A stretch of 64,000 bases of DNA from JADJNW01 sp964523725 (GCA_964523725.1 CAZGAU010000001.1:1-64000), one strand, 5' to 3'. Shown: positions 19,324 to 29,114, counted from the stretch's first letter. The notes: generated from the sequence alone by a model not told the origin. Made by a program: numbers and translations.

Positions 19324-21738
19324 TCACTCCATCTTCAAGCGCTCCGCCGGATTCGCCCGGGCTGCGCGCACGCTTTGCCAGCCGATGGCCGCAAAGGCAA
19401 TGAGTATAATAGCCATGACAGGTATTACAAAAAACCACCAGCCAATCTCTACCCGGAAGGTGTAACTTTCCAGCCAACGCTGAATCATGATATAAGCTAA
19501 GGGAATTGCAATAACTGCTGAAATAAGTATTAAACGCACGTATTCTTTGGTAACCAGCGAAACAATTTGTGCGACGCTTGCTCCCAACACTTTACGTATG
19601 CTAATTTCTTTTGATTTTTTTGCTAAAGTAAATGATGATAAGCCCAGCAAACCCAGACATGCTACAATGATCGCCAGGAAAGTAAATGTCCATAAAATAG
19701 CGCTGAATTGTTGCTCGGCTTTAAATTGCGCATCATAAAATTCATCCAGGAAAAAGGTTTGATACGGACTCCCCGGGAAGAAATCTTTCCACTTTTGTTC
19801 GACCATAGCCAGCAAGCCGGGCATATCCGAAGTGTTGACTTTCAGGGAGTAATACCGCCATTGACCGGTATTGTAATAAAAAACGGTGGGGTCAAAATCA
19901 TATCGCATCGACTCCTGATGGTAATCCTGCAAAACGCCAACTACAGTTAAGTCGCCACCGTCATATGTAATTAGCTGACCAATAGCTGCTTCGTTGCTTT
20001 CAAAGCCCAGCACCCGCACTGCCGCTTCGTTCAGGATCACATTTTCTTCTTCTGAACCGAAGGACTCTGAGAAATTACGACCGGCCGCGAGCTTTAAATC
20101 ATAATTGGGAATAAATTTTGTATCCAGCCCAAAAACCCGGGCCCGTTTTTCATTCTCTGTATTTTTCCTGCGAAAACTCGTAGAACCGCCGATTTCCTTG
20201 CCTGGTACATCGGTAGAAGCCGAGGTCGTAATAATATCAGGGTGTCGTTCCAGTTCGGTCAAAAATGACTCTACCTTGAGCAATTCGGCGCTATCGCGAG
20301 GCATCGTTTCCTGGACCACCAGCGTTTGGTCGATATTGATACCCAGATCGCGCTCGCGCATAAAATTCATTTGCTGATACAAACCGATGACTCCGGCAAT
20401 CAGGATGATCGCCGCCGCGAATTGCCCAACCACCAGCACTTTCCGCAGCATTGCACTGCCGCCTTTTCCAGGTTCAAAAACCGAATGCCCTTTGAGGGTT
20501 TGAATGGGCTTAAAGCCAGACATAATAAACGCCGGATAAAAACCCGCCAGCAATGCACCGATCAGGAATAAGCCCGCCAACACCAGCCAGAATGTAAAGC
20601 CTGTGTCAGCAAACCCGGGCACTTCCTTGCCCACCAACTCCCGGAAAGCGGGCAGCGAAAAATGGAAAATCAGCGCGCCAATAACAATCGCGATCAAATT
20701 GATCAGCATGGATTCAGTGAGGAATTGTCGCATCAACTGGTGCCGGAAAGCACCGACCACCTTGCGGATGCCCACTTCTTTCGAGCGTTCCAGCGCACGA
20801 GCGGTGGAGAGATTGATATAATTGACCCAGGCAATAATCAGAATCAATAGCCCGGCGATTGCCAGAAAGTTAAGGTATTTAAAATTCCCGTTTCCGGGAA
20901 ATTCGTAATCATACTTGGATTTGAGGTGAATGTCCAGAAGTGGCTGAAGCTTGAATTGAGTTTCATAGCCCACGGCACGCTCTTCTTCACTGATATGACG
21001 CTCGGCAAAAGCGGGGAGTTTGGCTTCCAAGGCCTTAGGATCAGCGCCGGGTTTCAGCAACACGTAGGTGTAAAAATCCGACCAGCGCCAGTTGTCACGA
21101 ATTTGACCGCCGCCGGCTTCTACCGATTGAATATATTTATCGAAACTAAATAAAAATCCGAAGTTAATATGTGAATTTTCCGGAATATCTTTCAGAATGG
21201 CTTTCACCACAAAATCCTCATCGCGGTAGCGCAGGGATTGCCCGATGGGGTCGGCATTGCCAAAATATTTTTTAGCAACTTCTTCGGTTATTACCACATC
21301 ATTTAGTTCATGTAGCGCTGTATTGGGATCGCCTTTCACAAAAGGAAAATCAAAGAGTTTAAGCACCTCTTTATCCACAAAATAAATCTGACCCGATTCA
21401 GAAAAAATATTATCTCCGGCTCTAATTACACCGCCCTGCCGGCGCCAGCGTACAGCTTCCTCCACTTCCGGGAAATCCTGCTTCATGGCGGGCGCTACAG
21501 GTGGGTAAGTAAAAGCAAAGGTTTGCACTGCCCCACCTTTTTCGGTGATTTCCATCGGCACCCGGTAAATGCGTTCGGCTTTGTTATGAAATGTATCATA
21601 ACTTCGCTCAAAATGTAAATAATTAAAAATAGTGAGGCAAGCCGCTATGCCCAGCGACAGCCCCAATACATTGACAATCGAAAAAACCTTATGTTTTAAT
21701 AGATTGCGAACAGCAATTTTCAGATAATTTCGAATCAT
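19324..21738 (-). CDS. MacB/FtsX-type ABC transporter permease, array member P8 (divergent C-terminus)
   Basis: 804 residues. The first half is canonical (VNYINLSTARALERSKEVGIRKVVGA). The second FtsX core differs from the array consensus: AKKSKEISIRKVLGASVAQIVSLVTKEY replaces QRTKEIGIRKVLGAS, and TM7/TM8 are IPLAYIMIQRWLESYTFRVEIGWWFF. The C-terminal tag is ANPAERLKME rather than ANPVxSLxxE. So the otherwise most conserved part of the family has changed here, and P8 may be a distinct subfamily. It sits next to the scaffold gap on its 3' side. Confidence 0.92.
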   Translation of the reverse strand: MIRNYLKIAVRNLLKHKVFSIVNVLGLSLGIAACLTIFNYLHFERSYDTFHNKAERIYRVPMEITEKGGAVQTFAFTYPPVAPAMKQDFPEVEEAVRWRRQGGVIRAGDNIFSESGQIYFVDKEVLKLFDFPFVKGDPNTALHELNDVVITEEVAKKYFGNADPIGQSLRYRDEDFVVKAILKDIPENSHINFGFLFSFDKYIQSVEAGGGQIRDNWRWSDFYTYVLLKPGADPKALEAKLPAFAERHISEEERAVGYETQFKLQPLLDIHLKSKYDYEFPGNGNFKYLNFLAIAGLLILIIAWVNYINLSTARALERSKEVGIRKVVGAFRHQLMRQFLTESMLINLIAIVIGALIFHFSLPAFRELVGKEVPGFADTGFTFWLVLAGLFLIGALLAGFYPAFIMSGFKPIQTLKGHSVFEPGKGGSAMLRKVLVVGQFAAAIILIAGVIGLYQQMNFMRERDLGINIDQTLVVQETMPRDSAELLKVESFLTELERHPDIITTSASTDVPGKEIGGSTSFRRKNTENEKRARVFGLDTKFIPNYDLKLAAGRNFSESFGSEEENVILNEAAVRVLGFESNEAAIGQLITYDGGDLTVVGVLQDYHQESMRYDFDPTVFYYNTGQWRYYSLKVNTSDMPGLLAMVEQKWKDFFPGSPYQTFFLDEFYDAQFKAEQQFSAILWTFTFLAIIVACLGLLGLSSFTLAKKSKEISIRKVLGASVAQIVSLVTKEYVRLILISAVIAIPLAYIMIQRWLESYTFRVEIGWWFFVIPVMAIILIAFAAIGWQSVRAARANPAERLKME

Positions 21739-21854
21739 AGCTTTCGGTTTTATTTACTAACTATTATGGTTTTCCGAAGCCGTTTCACAATCTCGTCCCG
21801 TTTATTTTGACATTGTTAACTACTTATTCATTCTTAAATAAAAAATTCATAATT

Positions 21855-24236
21855 TTATTCACTTTTTAAACTATCCACCGGGTTTGTCGTTGCCGACTTC
21901 AGCGATTGATAGCCGACCGTCAGCGCAGCCACGGTGAATGTTCCTATAATTGCCAACAAAAAAATGCTTGCTCCGAAGTTGATGCGGTATTGGAACTCCT
22001 GCAACCAGCCATTCATTACGTACCAGGCTACCGGCGCTGCAATGATAAAAGCGATCACGATCAGGCGGGAAAATTCTTTTCCAAACAGCCACAAGATATT
22101 CCCCACCGAAGCGCCCAGCACTTTGCGCACACCGATTTCCTTAGTCTTTTGCACCGCCATAAACGACACCAAGCCATATAAACCAAGGCATCCGATGAAA
22201 ATAGCGATGATCGCAAAGCTTTGTATCAAATTGAGCATAATGTCATCCAACTCATAAAATTCGGCGATACGTTCGTCCAGAAATTGATGATCGTATACAA
22301 ACTCCGGATAGGTATCGTTCCAGTTTTTCTCAAGCGATGCGAGCACATTCTTTACATTGCTGAGATTAATCTTTACAGCAATATTATTATAATTATCATT
22401 ACTTGACATGATGCAGGTCGGCGAAATATTAGCCCGAAATGAGTACGTATGAAAATCTTTAACGACTCCAACGATCAGGGCATCATTGCCCCACACACGC
22501 AGATTTTTGTTGATCACATCTTCCGGCTCCATTCCCAACCTTCTCACAAATGCCTCATTTACAAGAAATTCCCGAACTGTATCACTGGGAAAAATATTCC
22601 TGCCGGCGGCCAATTCCAGATCAAAGGTGGATAAGTACTGATCGTCAGCGGCTTTGGTGTTGATAGAAAAAGGCTCGTCTTCGGGGCGGTTGTCAAAACG
22701 CACGTTGGTGCTATTATTGGAAGAAGAAGCCGGCGCCTGAAAGCAAAACGACACATTCTCAACTCCTGAGACTTGCGTCAGTTTACTTCGCAGGGTCGAC
22801 ATTTTGGTCTGATCGGTCATCGGCAAAGGCAGCATCACCACCGCATCTTTATTAAAACCTAAATCAGATTGTTTGGAAAAATTCATCTGACTGGCAATCA
22901 CAATTGTCCCGATGATAAGTGCCTGAGAAATAGCAAATTGCCCTACCACCAGTACCCGACGCAGGGAAAATCCGCCCACGTGTTTTTGGGTAATTCTGTT
23001 TTTGAGTGCCAATGCCGGCCGGAAGCCTGCAATCACCATACCGGGATAAGATCCTGCCAGGAACACCACCAGTACCATCAAAGCAGCCAGGAATCCCAAT
23101 AATTGAGCATCTTGCAACAAGTTAATGGTCAGATTCGTATTAAAAAGCTCATTCAAAAATGGCAGCGCTAATTGTGCAAACAAATACGCTACAATGATGG
23201 AAAAAGCAGTAATGACAGCTGTTTCAGCGATGAATTGCCAGAATAATTGCACCGGGCGGCTGCCCAGCACTTTGCGCACCCCCACTTCTTTGGAGCGGTT
23301 GAGCGCCTGCGCGGTGGCCAGGTTGATAAAATTCACACAAGCCGTAATGATCAGGAACAAACCCACCAGCGCCAAAGCCCAGAGGTTGCGCTTTTCCACG
23401 TAGCCGTTGTAATCGGGATTGAAATGCATATCGGCGATCGGCTGGAGATGATACCAATAGCCATCGGCATCTTCGCCGTGATATTTCTCGGCAAGAGGGC
23501 GAAAAGCCTTTTCCACTTCCGCCGGATTCACGCCTTTATTTAAAAGCACAAAACAATGTGCTTCGCTGTAAACCCCGCCCCACTGGTCGGTAGTCAGCCA
23601 TTCTGCATAGCTCCTCAGGGTTTCGTTGGAAATATAAATTTCCTGTCGCCGGTCGGTGTTTTGCGGCAGATCCTGGAGCACGCCGGTCACGTTCAGATCA
23701 ATGCGATTATCCAGGCGAATCGTTTTGCCGATTGGATTGGCATTGCCAAAATATTTAGTTGCCAGGTTTTTAGTAATCACCGCCGAATTCGGGGCCGCCA
23801 GCGCCGTATTTTTGTCGCCTTCTAGAAAAGGAAAATCCAGAATGTCAAAGAATTCCGCTTCGGCAAAAGCCACGCCGCGTTCCTCCTGAAATTTCCTGAT
23901 TTCATTTTCCAAAGGAATGGAAATCAACTGATTATCAAATGTAATAATTCGGGCTACCTTTTCTGCAAAGGCATAATCTTCCCGGAATGCCTTTGCAAAC
24001 GGAGAGGGCACGCCAGGCGTATATCCGCTGCCATCTTGACCCCGAAATTCGGTCACTACCCGATAAATACGATCTGATTTTGTGTGGAATGTATCAAAAC
24101 TCAGGTGATAACTCACCAATGTAAAGATCAGAATCCCGCAGGTGATGCCCAGGGCCAGCCCCAGCACATTGATGGCGGCGTACACTCTGTTGCGCTTCAG
24201 GTTGCGCATGGCGATTTTTAAATAATTCCGGATCAT
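21855..24236 (-). CDS. MacB/FtsX-type ABC transporter permease, array member P9
   Basis: 793 residues. The first FtsX core is VNFINLATAQALNRSKEVGVRKVLGSR. The second is VQKTKEIGVRKVLGASVGNILWLFGKEFSRL, with a GKEF in place of SKDF and a final TM pair (VAWYVMNGWLQEFQYRINFGASIF) unlike its neighbours. It ends in TNPVDSLKSE. The 116-bp spacer in front of it (to P8) and the 85-bp spacer behind P10 show no recognisable terminator. Confidence 0.92.
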   Translation of the reverse strand: MIRNYLKIAMRNLKRNRVYAAINVLGLALGITCGILIFTLVSYHLSFDTFHTKSDRIYRVVTEFRGQDGSGYTPGVPSPFAKAFREDYAFAEKVARIITFDNQLISIPLENEIRKFQEERGVAFAEAEFFDILDFPFLEGDKNTALAAPNSAVITKNLATKYFGNANPIGKTIRLDNRIDLNVTGVLQDLPQNTDRRQEIYISNETLRSYAEWLTTDQWGGVYSEAHCFVLLNKGVNPAEVEKAFRPLAEKYHGEDADGYWYHLQPIADMHFNPDYNGYVEKRNLWALALVGLFLIITACVNFINLATAQALNRSKEVGVRKVLGSRPVQLFWQFIAETAVITAFSIIVAYLFAQLALPFLNELFNTNLTINLLQDAQLLGFLAALMVLVVFLAGSYPGMVIAGFRPALALKNRITQKHVGGFSLRRVLVVGQFAISQALIIGTIVIASQMNFSKQSDLGFNKDAVVMLPLPMTDQTKMSTLRSKLTQVSGVENVSFCFQAPASSSNNSTNVRFDNRPEDEPFSINTKAADDQYLSTFDLELAAGRNIFPSDTVREFLVNEAFVRRLGMEPEDVINKNLRVWGNDALIVGVVKDFHTYSFRANISPTCIMSSNDNYNNIAVKINLSNVKNVLASLEKNWNDTYPEFVYDHQFLDERIAEFYELDDIMLNLIQSFAIIAIFIGCLGLYGLVSFMAVQKTKEIGVRKVLGASVGNILWLFGKEFSRLIVIAFIIAAPVAWYVMNGWLQEFQYRINFGASIFLLAIIGTFTVAALTVGYQSLKSATTNPVDSLKSE

Positions 24237-24321
24237 GGTTTTTTCGTTTTCATTTTGTTTATTTAGGTCTTTATGGAGTTATTATAATTTCTTTAAAAAA
24301 ATATTTATTTTGATGTAAATA

Positions 24322-26742
24322 TCATTCCGACCTTAATGAATCCACCGGATTGGCAAACGCTGCCCGAATCGCCTGAAAACTCACCGTAAAAAGTGCGATC
24401 ACAATGGCGCCAAGCCCGGCCATCGCAAACATCCACCACTGAATATCAACGCGATAGGCAAAATCTTCCAGCCATTTGCTCATGCCCCACCAGGCCAGCG
24501 GCGCGGCCAGCACAATGGCAATGATGACCAGTTTCACAAAATCCCGGGAAAGCATGGTTGTGATATGCATTACATTAGCGCCCAGCACTTTACGAATACC
24601 GATTTCCTTGGTGCGTTGCTCCGCAGTAAAGGTAGCCAGGCCAAACAAGCCCAGGCAGGAAATCAGAATAGCGATGAGCGTAAAACTATTAATAATACTG
24701 GAAAGTCGTCGGTCGGCTTCGTATTGCTTCTGCACTTCCTCGTCAATAAAGGTATATTCAAAGGGCACCGAAGGCACCTGCGTTTTCCAGACATTTTCGA
24801 GCTGTCCCAGCAACTTATTATAATCATTCGTCGTCGCATTAATAATCATCTGCGAATTATAATCACTATTATCATAAAACAGTAAAAAGGGTGAGATTTC
24901 GCTATAAAGTGAATTAAAATTAAAATTTTGCATTACACCCACGATCTCCACATCCACTCTTTCATCTTCGAGATCGGAATACAAATGTTGTCCAAGCGCC
25001 TGATCTGCCGGTATTCCCAGTGCTTTTAAGGTTGCTTCATTGACGATCACGCCGCCGGTCGTATCAGTTTGTTTAAAATCACGACCATTTAGTAAATTAA
25101 TATCAAGACTTTGTATAAAGAACTCATCCACGTGCATAAATTGAACATTCCGGGCTGAATTCATATCGCCGCCTCGTTTGTAAAATTTTAAGTCGTTGAA
25201 AACAAATTGGCTTGGGTAATTATTAGCACGCGAAACCGATTGAATACCAGGCAATTGCCGAATAGCATCGCGGTAGTTGTTGGCGTTTTGAAGAGCGTCG
25301 CTGGTGCGGAAAGGTATCACAATTTTTTGTTCGGGATTATACCCCAGGTCTTTTTCCTGAATATAATGTAATTGCTGATTAATAATGATCACACTTATGA
25401 TCAACGCAACCGCCAACATAAACTGAAAAACCACCAGTCCCTGGCGCAGATTTAAATTTCCATTTAGTTTTATAACTTTACTTTTTAATACGCTTAATGG
25501 CTGAAAACCAGATAAATAGAACGCGGGATAGCTCCCTGCCAAAAGTCCCGTTATGAGCGCCAGCGCCAGAATGCCCAGCCAGACTTGCTTTTCCGACAGG
25601 AATTCGGAGGATAGTTCTACGCCGCTCATCTGATTCAAATAAGGTAAAAGCCCTACCACAATTGGCACCGCCACCAGCATCGCCAGAAATGCGATGATCA
25701 GCGATTCACTCAGGAATTGTCCGATCAAGGATTGCCGCTGTGCGCCAACCACCTTGCGAATGCCGATTTCCTTGGCCCTTTTAGCAGCCCGTGCCGTGGA
25801 GAGGTTCATAAAATTAATGCAAGCGATCAGCTGAATCAAGCCGGCGATAGCAAGTAATACCGATAATAATGTTTTGGAAACCGGTTTGCTGGGTTCTGCT
25901 TCGAGACCGGTGGTAGTGTGAATTGCCGTAACCAATTGAAGTTCAAGCCTTTTATTGGTATTGCTGCGCCGCAATTGTTCGCCGCCATAGCGCTCCAGGA
26001 ATGCCGGAAATTTACTTTCCAGATTCGCTACCGACACATTCGGCTTCAATTTGATATAAGCATTTGTAAAATTATTACCCGACCACTCCTGATTAGTCAT
26101 CGCGTACGAGCCAATGCCGCCGCTATCCATCGAGAGAAAATAATTGGCCTTCACATGGCTCTTGCCAAGTTTGTTATTCACTACGCCCGTTACCGTAAAC
26201 CGTTGCCGGCCTTCGTTGGAATCCATTTCTAATATCTGGCCGATTGGGTCGGTATTGCCGAAAAACTTTTTAGCCACCGGTTCTGTCAGTACAATGCTAA
26301 AGGGCTTTGCCAGCGCTTGATATGGGCTTCCATACACAAAATGGTAGGAAAAAATATTGAAAAAGGTGGAATCGGCATAGACACCATCAGATTCAAAGAA
26401 AACCTTATCGCCATGACGGAAAATCTGCTGATTGCCGGTGAACATGCCCACAAAGCGTGCAGCTTCCTCCACTTCCGGAAAATCGCGCTTCATCGCCATG
26501 GGAATGGGCGGCGAGCAGGTAGCCATGTGAAAAGGGCTATCCGCTGTGCTGAGGTCAGTTGTGATACGATAAATACGCTCTACATTATTATGATGTTCAT
26601 CATAACTGTATTCATCTTTTACATATAATAAAATATAAAGACAGCAGGCGGTGCCCATCGCTAAGCCGGCGATATTGATAAAACTGAATGTTTTATAGCG
26701 CTTCAGGTTTCGAATGGCAATTTTCAGGTAGTTTCTTAACAT
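24322..26742 (-). CDS. MacB/FtsX-type ABC transporter permease, array member P10
   Basis: 806 residues, and the permease nearest the ATPase gene. The first FtsX core is INFMNLSTARAAKRAKEIGIRKVVGAQ and the second is EQRTKEIGIRKVLGANVMHITTMLSRDF. It ends in ANPVDSLRSE. The 173-bp upstream spacer to the ATPase contains an 18-bp direct repeat (26746 and 26842), one copy of which touches this start codon. That suggests independent expression or translational control relative to the ATPase. Confidence 0.92.
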   Translation of the reverse strand: MLRNYLKIAIRNLKRYKTFSFINIAGLAMGTACCLYILLYVKDEYSYDEHHNNVERIYRITTDLSTADSPFHMATCSPPIPMAMKRDFPEVEEAARFVGMFTGNQQIFRHGDKVFFESDGVYADSTFFNIFSYHFVYGSPYQALAKPFSIVLTEPVAKKFFGNTDPIGQILEMDSNEGRQRFTVTGVVNNKLGKSHVKANYFLSMDSGGIGSYAMTNQEWSGNNFTNAYIKLKPNVSVANLESKFPAFLERYGGEQLRRSNTNKRLELQLVTAIHTTTGLEAEPSKPVSKTLLSVLLAIAGLIQLIACINFMNLSTARAAKRAKEIGIRKVVGAQRQSLIGQFLSESLIIAFLAMLVAVPIVVGLLPYLNQMSGVELSSEFLSEKQVWLGILALALITGLLAGSYPAFYLSGFQPLSVLKSKVIKLNGNLNLRQGLVVFQFMLAVALIISVIIINQQLHYIQEKDLGYNPEQKIVIPFRTSDALQNANNYRDAIRQLPGIQSVSRANNYPSQFVFNDLKFYKRGGDMNSARNVQFMHVDEFFIQSLDINLLNGRDFKQTDTTGGVIVNEATLKALGIPADQALGQHLYSDLEDERVDVEIVGVMQNFNFNSLYSEISPFLLFYDNSDYNSQMIINATTNDYNKLLGQLENVWKTQVPSVPFEYTFIDEEVQKQYEADRRLSSIINSFTLIAILISCLGLFGLATFTAEQRTKEIGIRKVLGANVMHITTMLSRDFVKLVIIAIVLAAPLAWWGMSKWLEDFAYRVDIQWWMFAMAGLGAIVIALFTVSFQAIRAAFANPVDSLRSE

Positions 26743-26745
26743 GAT

Positions 26746-26859
26746 TCGGGTGATTTCTTCTCTTTAAAAAAGTAAATAGAAATATAATGTGAATAATAAA
26801 CCAAACGATTATTCCCGGCTTCCACCACTTTTTATTAAAAATCGGGTGATTTCTACTCT
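26746..26859. repeat. Pair of 18-bp direct repeats upstream of permease P10
   Basis: tcgggtgatttct followed by t/a and ctct occurs at 26746-26763 and 26842-26859, 96 bp apart, with one mismatch. The first copy lies just upstream of the P10 start codon (minus strand). They may be regulator sites or remnants of a duplication. Confidence 0.45.
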
Positions 26860-26915
26860 CAGCCTTGTAATTCAATTAATGGTTTTCCGTCGGCGGCAAT
26901 GGCTGACCGAAAAAA

Positions 26916-27602
26916 TTAAGTCAGTATATTTTCTGTAACAACCTGACCATCAAGCATTCGCACAATACGTGAAGCAAAGCGTGCATCATGCTCGGAGTGG
27001 GTCACCATCACTACGGTGGTGCCGGCTTCATTGAGTTCCGTGAGCAATTGCATTACTTCATTACCGTTGCTGGAGTCGAGATTACCCGTAGGTTCATCCG
27101 CGAGGATCAGCTTTGGGCTGTTGACTACCGCGCGGGCCACAGCTACGCGCTGCTGCTGACCACCCGACAATTGCTGCGGGAAGTGATTGCGGCGGTGCAT
27201 GATCTGCATTTTTTCCAACACAGCTTCTACACGTTCTTTGCGCTCGGATGCCTTTACACCTACGTACAACAATGGCAATTCCACATTTTCAAATACGGTG
27301 AGTTCGTCGATCAGGTTAAAGCTTTGGAAAACAAAGCCAATGTTGTTCTTGCGCAATTGAGCACGCCGACGCTCATTGAATTTTGCTACCTCCGTGCCAT
27401 CAAACTGATAACTGCCGCCATCTGGCTCGTCGATCAGGCCAAGAATATTGAGCAGGGTGGACTTGCCACAGCCCGAAGGTCCCATGATGGCAACAAACTC
27501 GCCCGGATTCACGGTTATTGCTACTTTGTTTAAAGCCATTGTTTCGACTTCCGTGGTGCGATACGTTTTTTCCAGGTCTTTAATTTGAATCAAAGCTGAC
27601 AT
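26916..27602 (-). CDS. ABC transporter ATP-binding protein (LolD/MacB type)
   Basis: A 228-residue cytoplasmic ATPase with every catalytic motif intact: Walker A GPSGCGKST (about 41-49), Q-loop FQSFNL (about 92-97), ABC signature LSGGQQQR (about 144-151), Walker B LILADEPTGNLD (about 164-175) and the H-loop THSEHD. The LSGGQQQRVAVARA and DEPTGNLD strings place it with LolD/MacB/FtsE-type ATPases, which energise FtsX-like permeases. It is the only ATPase gene near ten permease genes, so it probably serves many or all of them. It lies downstream of the adaptor gene, separated by a strong terminator, so it is not simply co-transcribed with it. Confidence 0.95.
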   Translation of the reverse strand: MSALIQIKDLEKTYRTTEVETMALNKVAITVNPGEFVAIMGPSGCGKSTLLNILGLIDEPDGGSYQFDGTEVAKFNERRRAQLRKNNIGFVFQSFNLIDELTVFENVELPLLYVGVKASERKERVEAVLEKMQIMHRRNHFPQQLSGGQQQRVAVARAVVNSPKLILADEPTGNLDSSNGNEVMQLLTELNEAGTTVVMVTHSEHDARFASRIVRMLDGQVVTENILT

Positions 27603-27643
27603 AGTAATTTGGTTATTTAAATTTCCTAATAAGTCGGATTTCC

Positions 27644-27679
27644 AAAAAAGGGAATAGTGGATTTTTAAACCACTATCCC
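27644..27679 (-). terminator. Intrinsic terminator between adaptor and ATPase genes
   Basis: On the minus strand, GGGATAGTGG (27679-27670) pairs with CCACTATTCCC (27660-27650), one base bulged, and is followed by six T. It sits about 127 bp after the adaptor stop codon. Confidence 0.88.
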
Positions 27680-27805
27680 GTCCTTCAATTATGAAAAAAA
27701 CAATTCAACAATCTTTCTCTTTGTGTGCAAAAGTGTTTTCGTGGGATGGTACGACGAAGGTGCGATCAAAGTCACACCTATCAATACTGTTGCTTCCTGA
27801 AATAG

Positions 27806-29071
27806 TTACGGTTCCCGGTCTCCCCGGATCACGAGTTCCTGCATATCACCGTAGTTTTCGTAGCTGGAGGTCACCACTTTGTCACCTTCCTGCAAGCCGC
27901 CGAGTACCTCGTAGTAGTCAGGGTTCTGGCGTCCCAGTTGAATATCCGTTCTGAAAGCCACGTTCCCGGAATTATCGACTTTGAACACCCAGTTACCACC
28001 GGTTTGCTGATAAAATCCGCCCCGGGGCAACAGCAAAGCAGTTGTTTCATCGCTCAAAGCCAGTCGAATTTGAAGGGTTTGACCGCGGCGAATGCCTTCC
28101 GGGACATCGCTCACAAACTCCATATCCACCTGAAAACGACCATTGGTCACCTGCGAATAGATCTTCTTGACTTCCAGTTGGTATGTTTTACCACTGAAGG
28201 TAAACTCTCCGCGCAAGCCTGTGAAAATCCTGGAAATATAATGCTCGTCAATATCTGCCTGCACTTTAAAACCACTCAGCACGTCGATCTGCCCGATACG
28301 CGTGCCCGGCGTAATCGATTGACCGTATTCGGCATCCAGCGAAGTCAACTGCCCGGCTACCGGCGCTTTCACGGTAAGGTCTTCTTCTTTCCGGCGCATG
28401 ATTTCCAGCGCAGCCTGCGTCCGCTTGATCGATTCTTCCATTTGACGGATTTGCGCGGCAACGGTTACAGAATCCTGGAACATTTGTCGCTCGGTAAGCT
28501 CCTTGCGGCGTATCTGATAGTCGTAAGCGATCTTTGACTGGCGGTAATCCTGCTCGGAAATCACTTTATCTGCGAAGAGTTTTTTGTTCAATTCGTACAC
28601 TCGTTTGGCTTCTGCCAGCGCGTTGTCCACTTCAGCCAGTTGGTTTTGGAGGCGAATGGTTTGCTGTTCGGCCTGATTTCGGGTGAATTGCATATTGGTG
28701 ATCAGGTCATATACGGCTGTTTCTCGGTTGACCAGATCCAGTTCCAGGTCGGTGTTCGATAACTTGATAATCGGCTGATTTTGACTCAAAACGGCGCCAT
28801 CTTCTACGTATTTTTCTTCTACACGTCCGCCCTGCAAGGCATCCAGATAAATAGTAGTAATGGGCAGTACAACACCATTGACCGGAATAAATTCTTTAAA
28901 AACCCCTCGTTTTACATCACTGACGGTAATGCGCTCAGCCTGCACATTCAGGCGGGGCTTGCCGCTGGTTGTCACGTAAGCCGCATAAGCCAGACCAATC
29001 ACCGCGATAATACCCGCGATGGTGAGAATGCGTCTCGTCGTCCAAAATTTCTTTTCGATCTTTCTGTCCAC
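27806..29071 (-). CDS. HlyD/MacA-family periplasmic adaptor (membrane fusion protein)
   Basis: 421 residues. A short cytoplasmic N-terminus and one TM segment (about 14-33) are followed by a lipoyl/barrel-sandwich half (ILSQNQPIIKL, about 96-106). A long coiled-coil hairpin (about 125-225, rich in Q/E/R/L) comes next, then the second lipoyl half (VKAPVAGQLTSL, about 237-248) and beta-barrel/MP domains. This is the architecture of MacA-like adaptors that link a MacB-type permease to an outer-membrane channel. The start codon is GTG; an in-frame TAG lies upstream and the next Met is beyond residue 100. It heads the efflux cluster, and a sigma-54-like promoter lies about 45-60 bp upstream. Confidence 0.93.
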   Translation of the reverse strand: MDRKIEKKFWTTRRILTIAGIIAVIGLAYAAYVTTSGKPRLNVQAERITVSDVKRGVFKEFIPVNGVVLPITTIYLDALQGGRVEEKYVEDGAVLSQNQPIIKLSNTDLELDLVNRETAVYDLITNMQFTRNQAEQQTIRLQNQLAEVDNALAEAKRVYELNKKLFADKVISEQDYRQSKIAYDYQIRRKELTERQMFQDSVTVAAQIRQMEESIKRTQAALEIMRRKEEDLTVKAPVAGQLTSLDAEYGQSITPGTRIGQIDVLSGFKVQADIDEHYISRIFTGLRGEFTFSGKTYQLEVKKIYSQVTNGRFQVDMEFVSDVPEGIRRGQTLQIRLALSDETTALLLPRGGFYQQTGGNWVFKVDNSGNVAFRTDIQLGRQNPDYYEVLGGLQEGDKVVTSSYENYGDMQELVIRGDREP

Positions 29072-29114
29072 TTCTGTACGTTTTGTTTTACAATGTTCGT
29101 CCTGTATAAGCTAT

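Noticed and set aside
27691..27954. 87-residue plus-strand frame starting MKKTIQQSF
   Set aside because: Most of it lies antisense to the adaptor gene and over its terminator; the composition after the first 20 residues is that of a shadow frame.
1883..29071. LolCDE lipoprotein transporter
   Set aside because: The permeases are ~800-residue duplicated MacB/FtsX proteins rather than ~400-residue LolC/E, and a MacA-like adaptor is present, which Lol systems lack.
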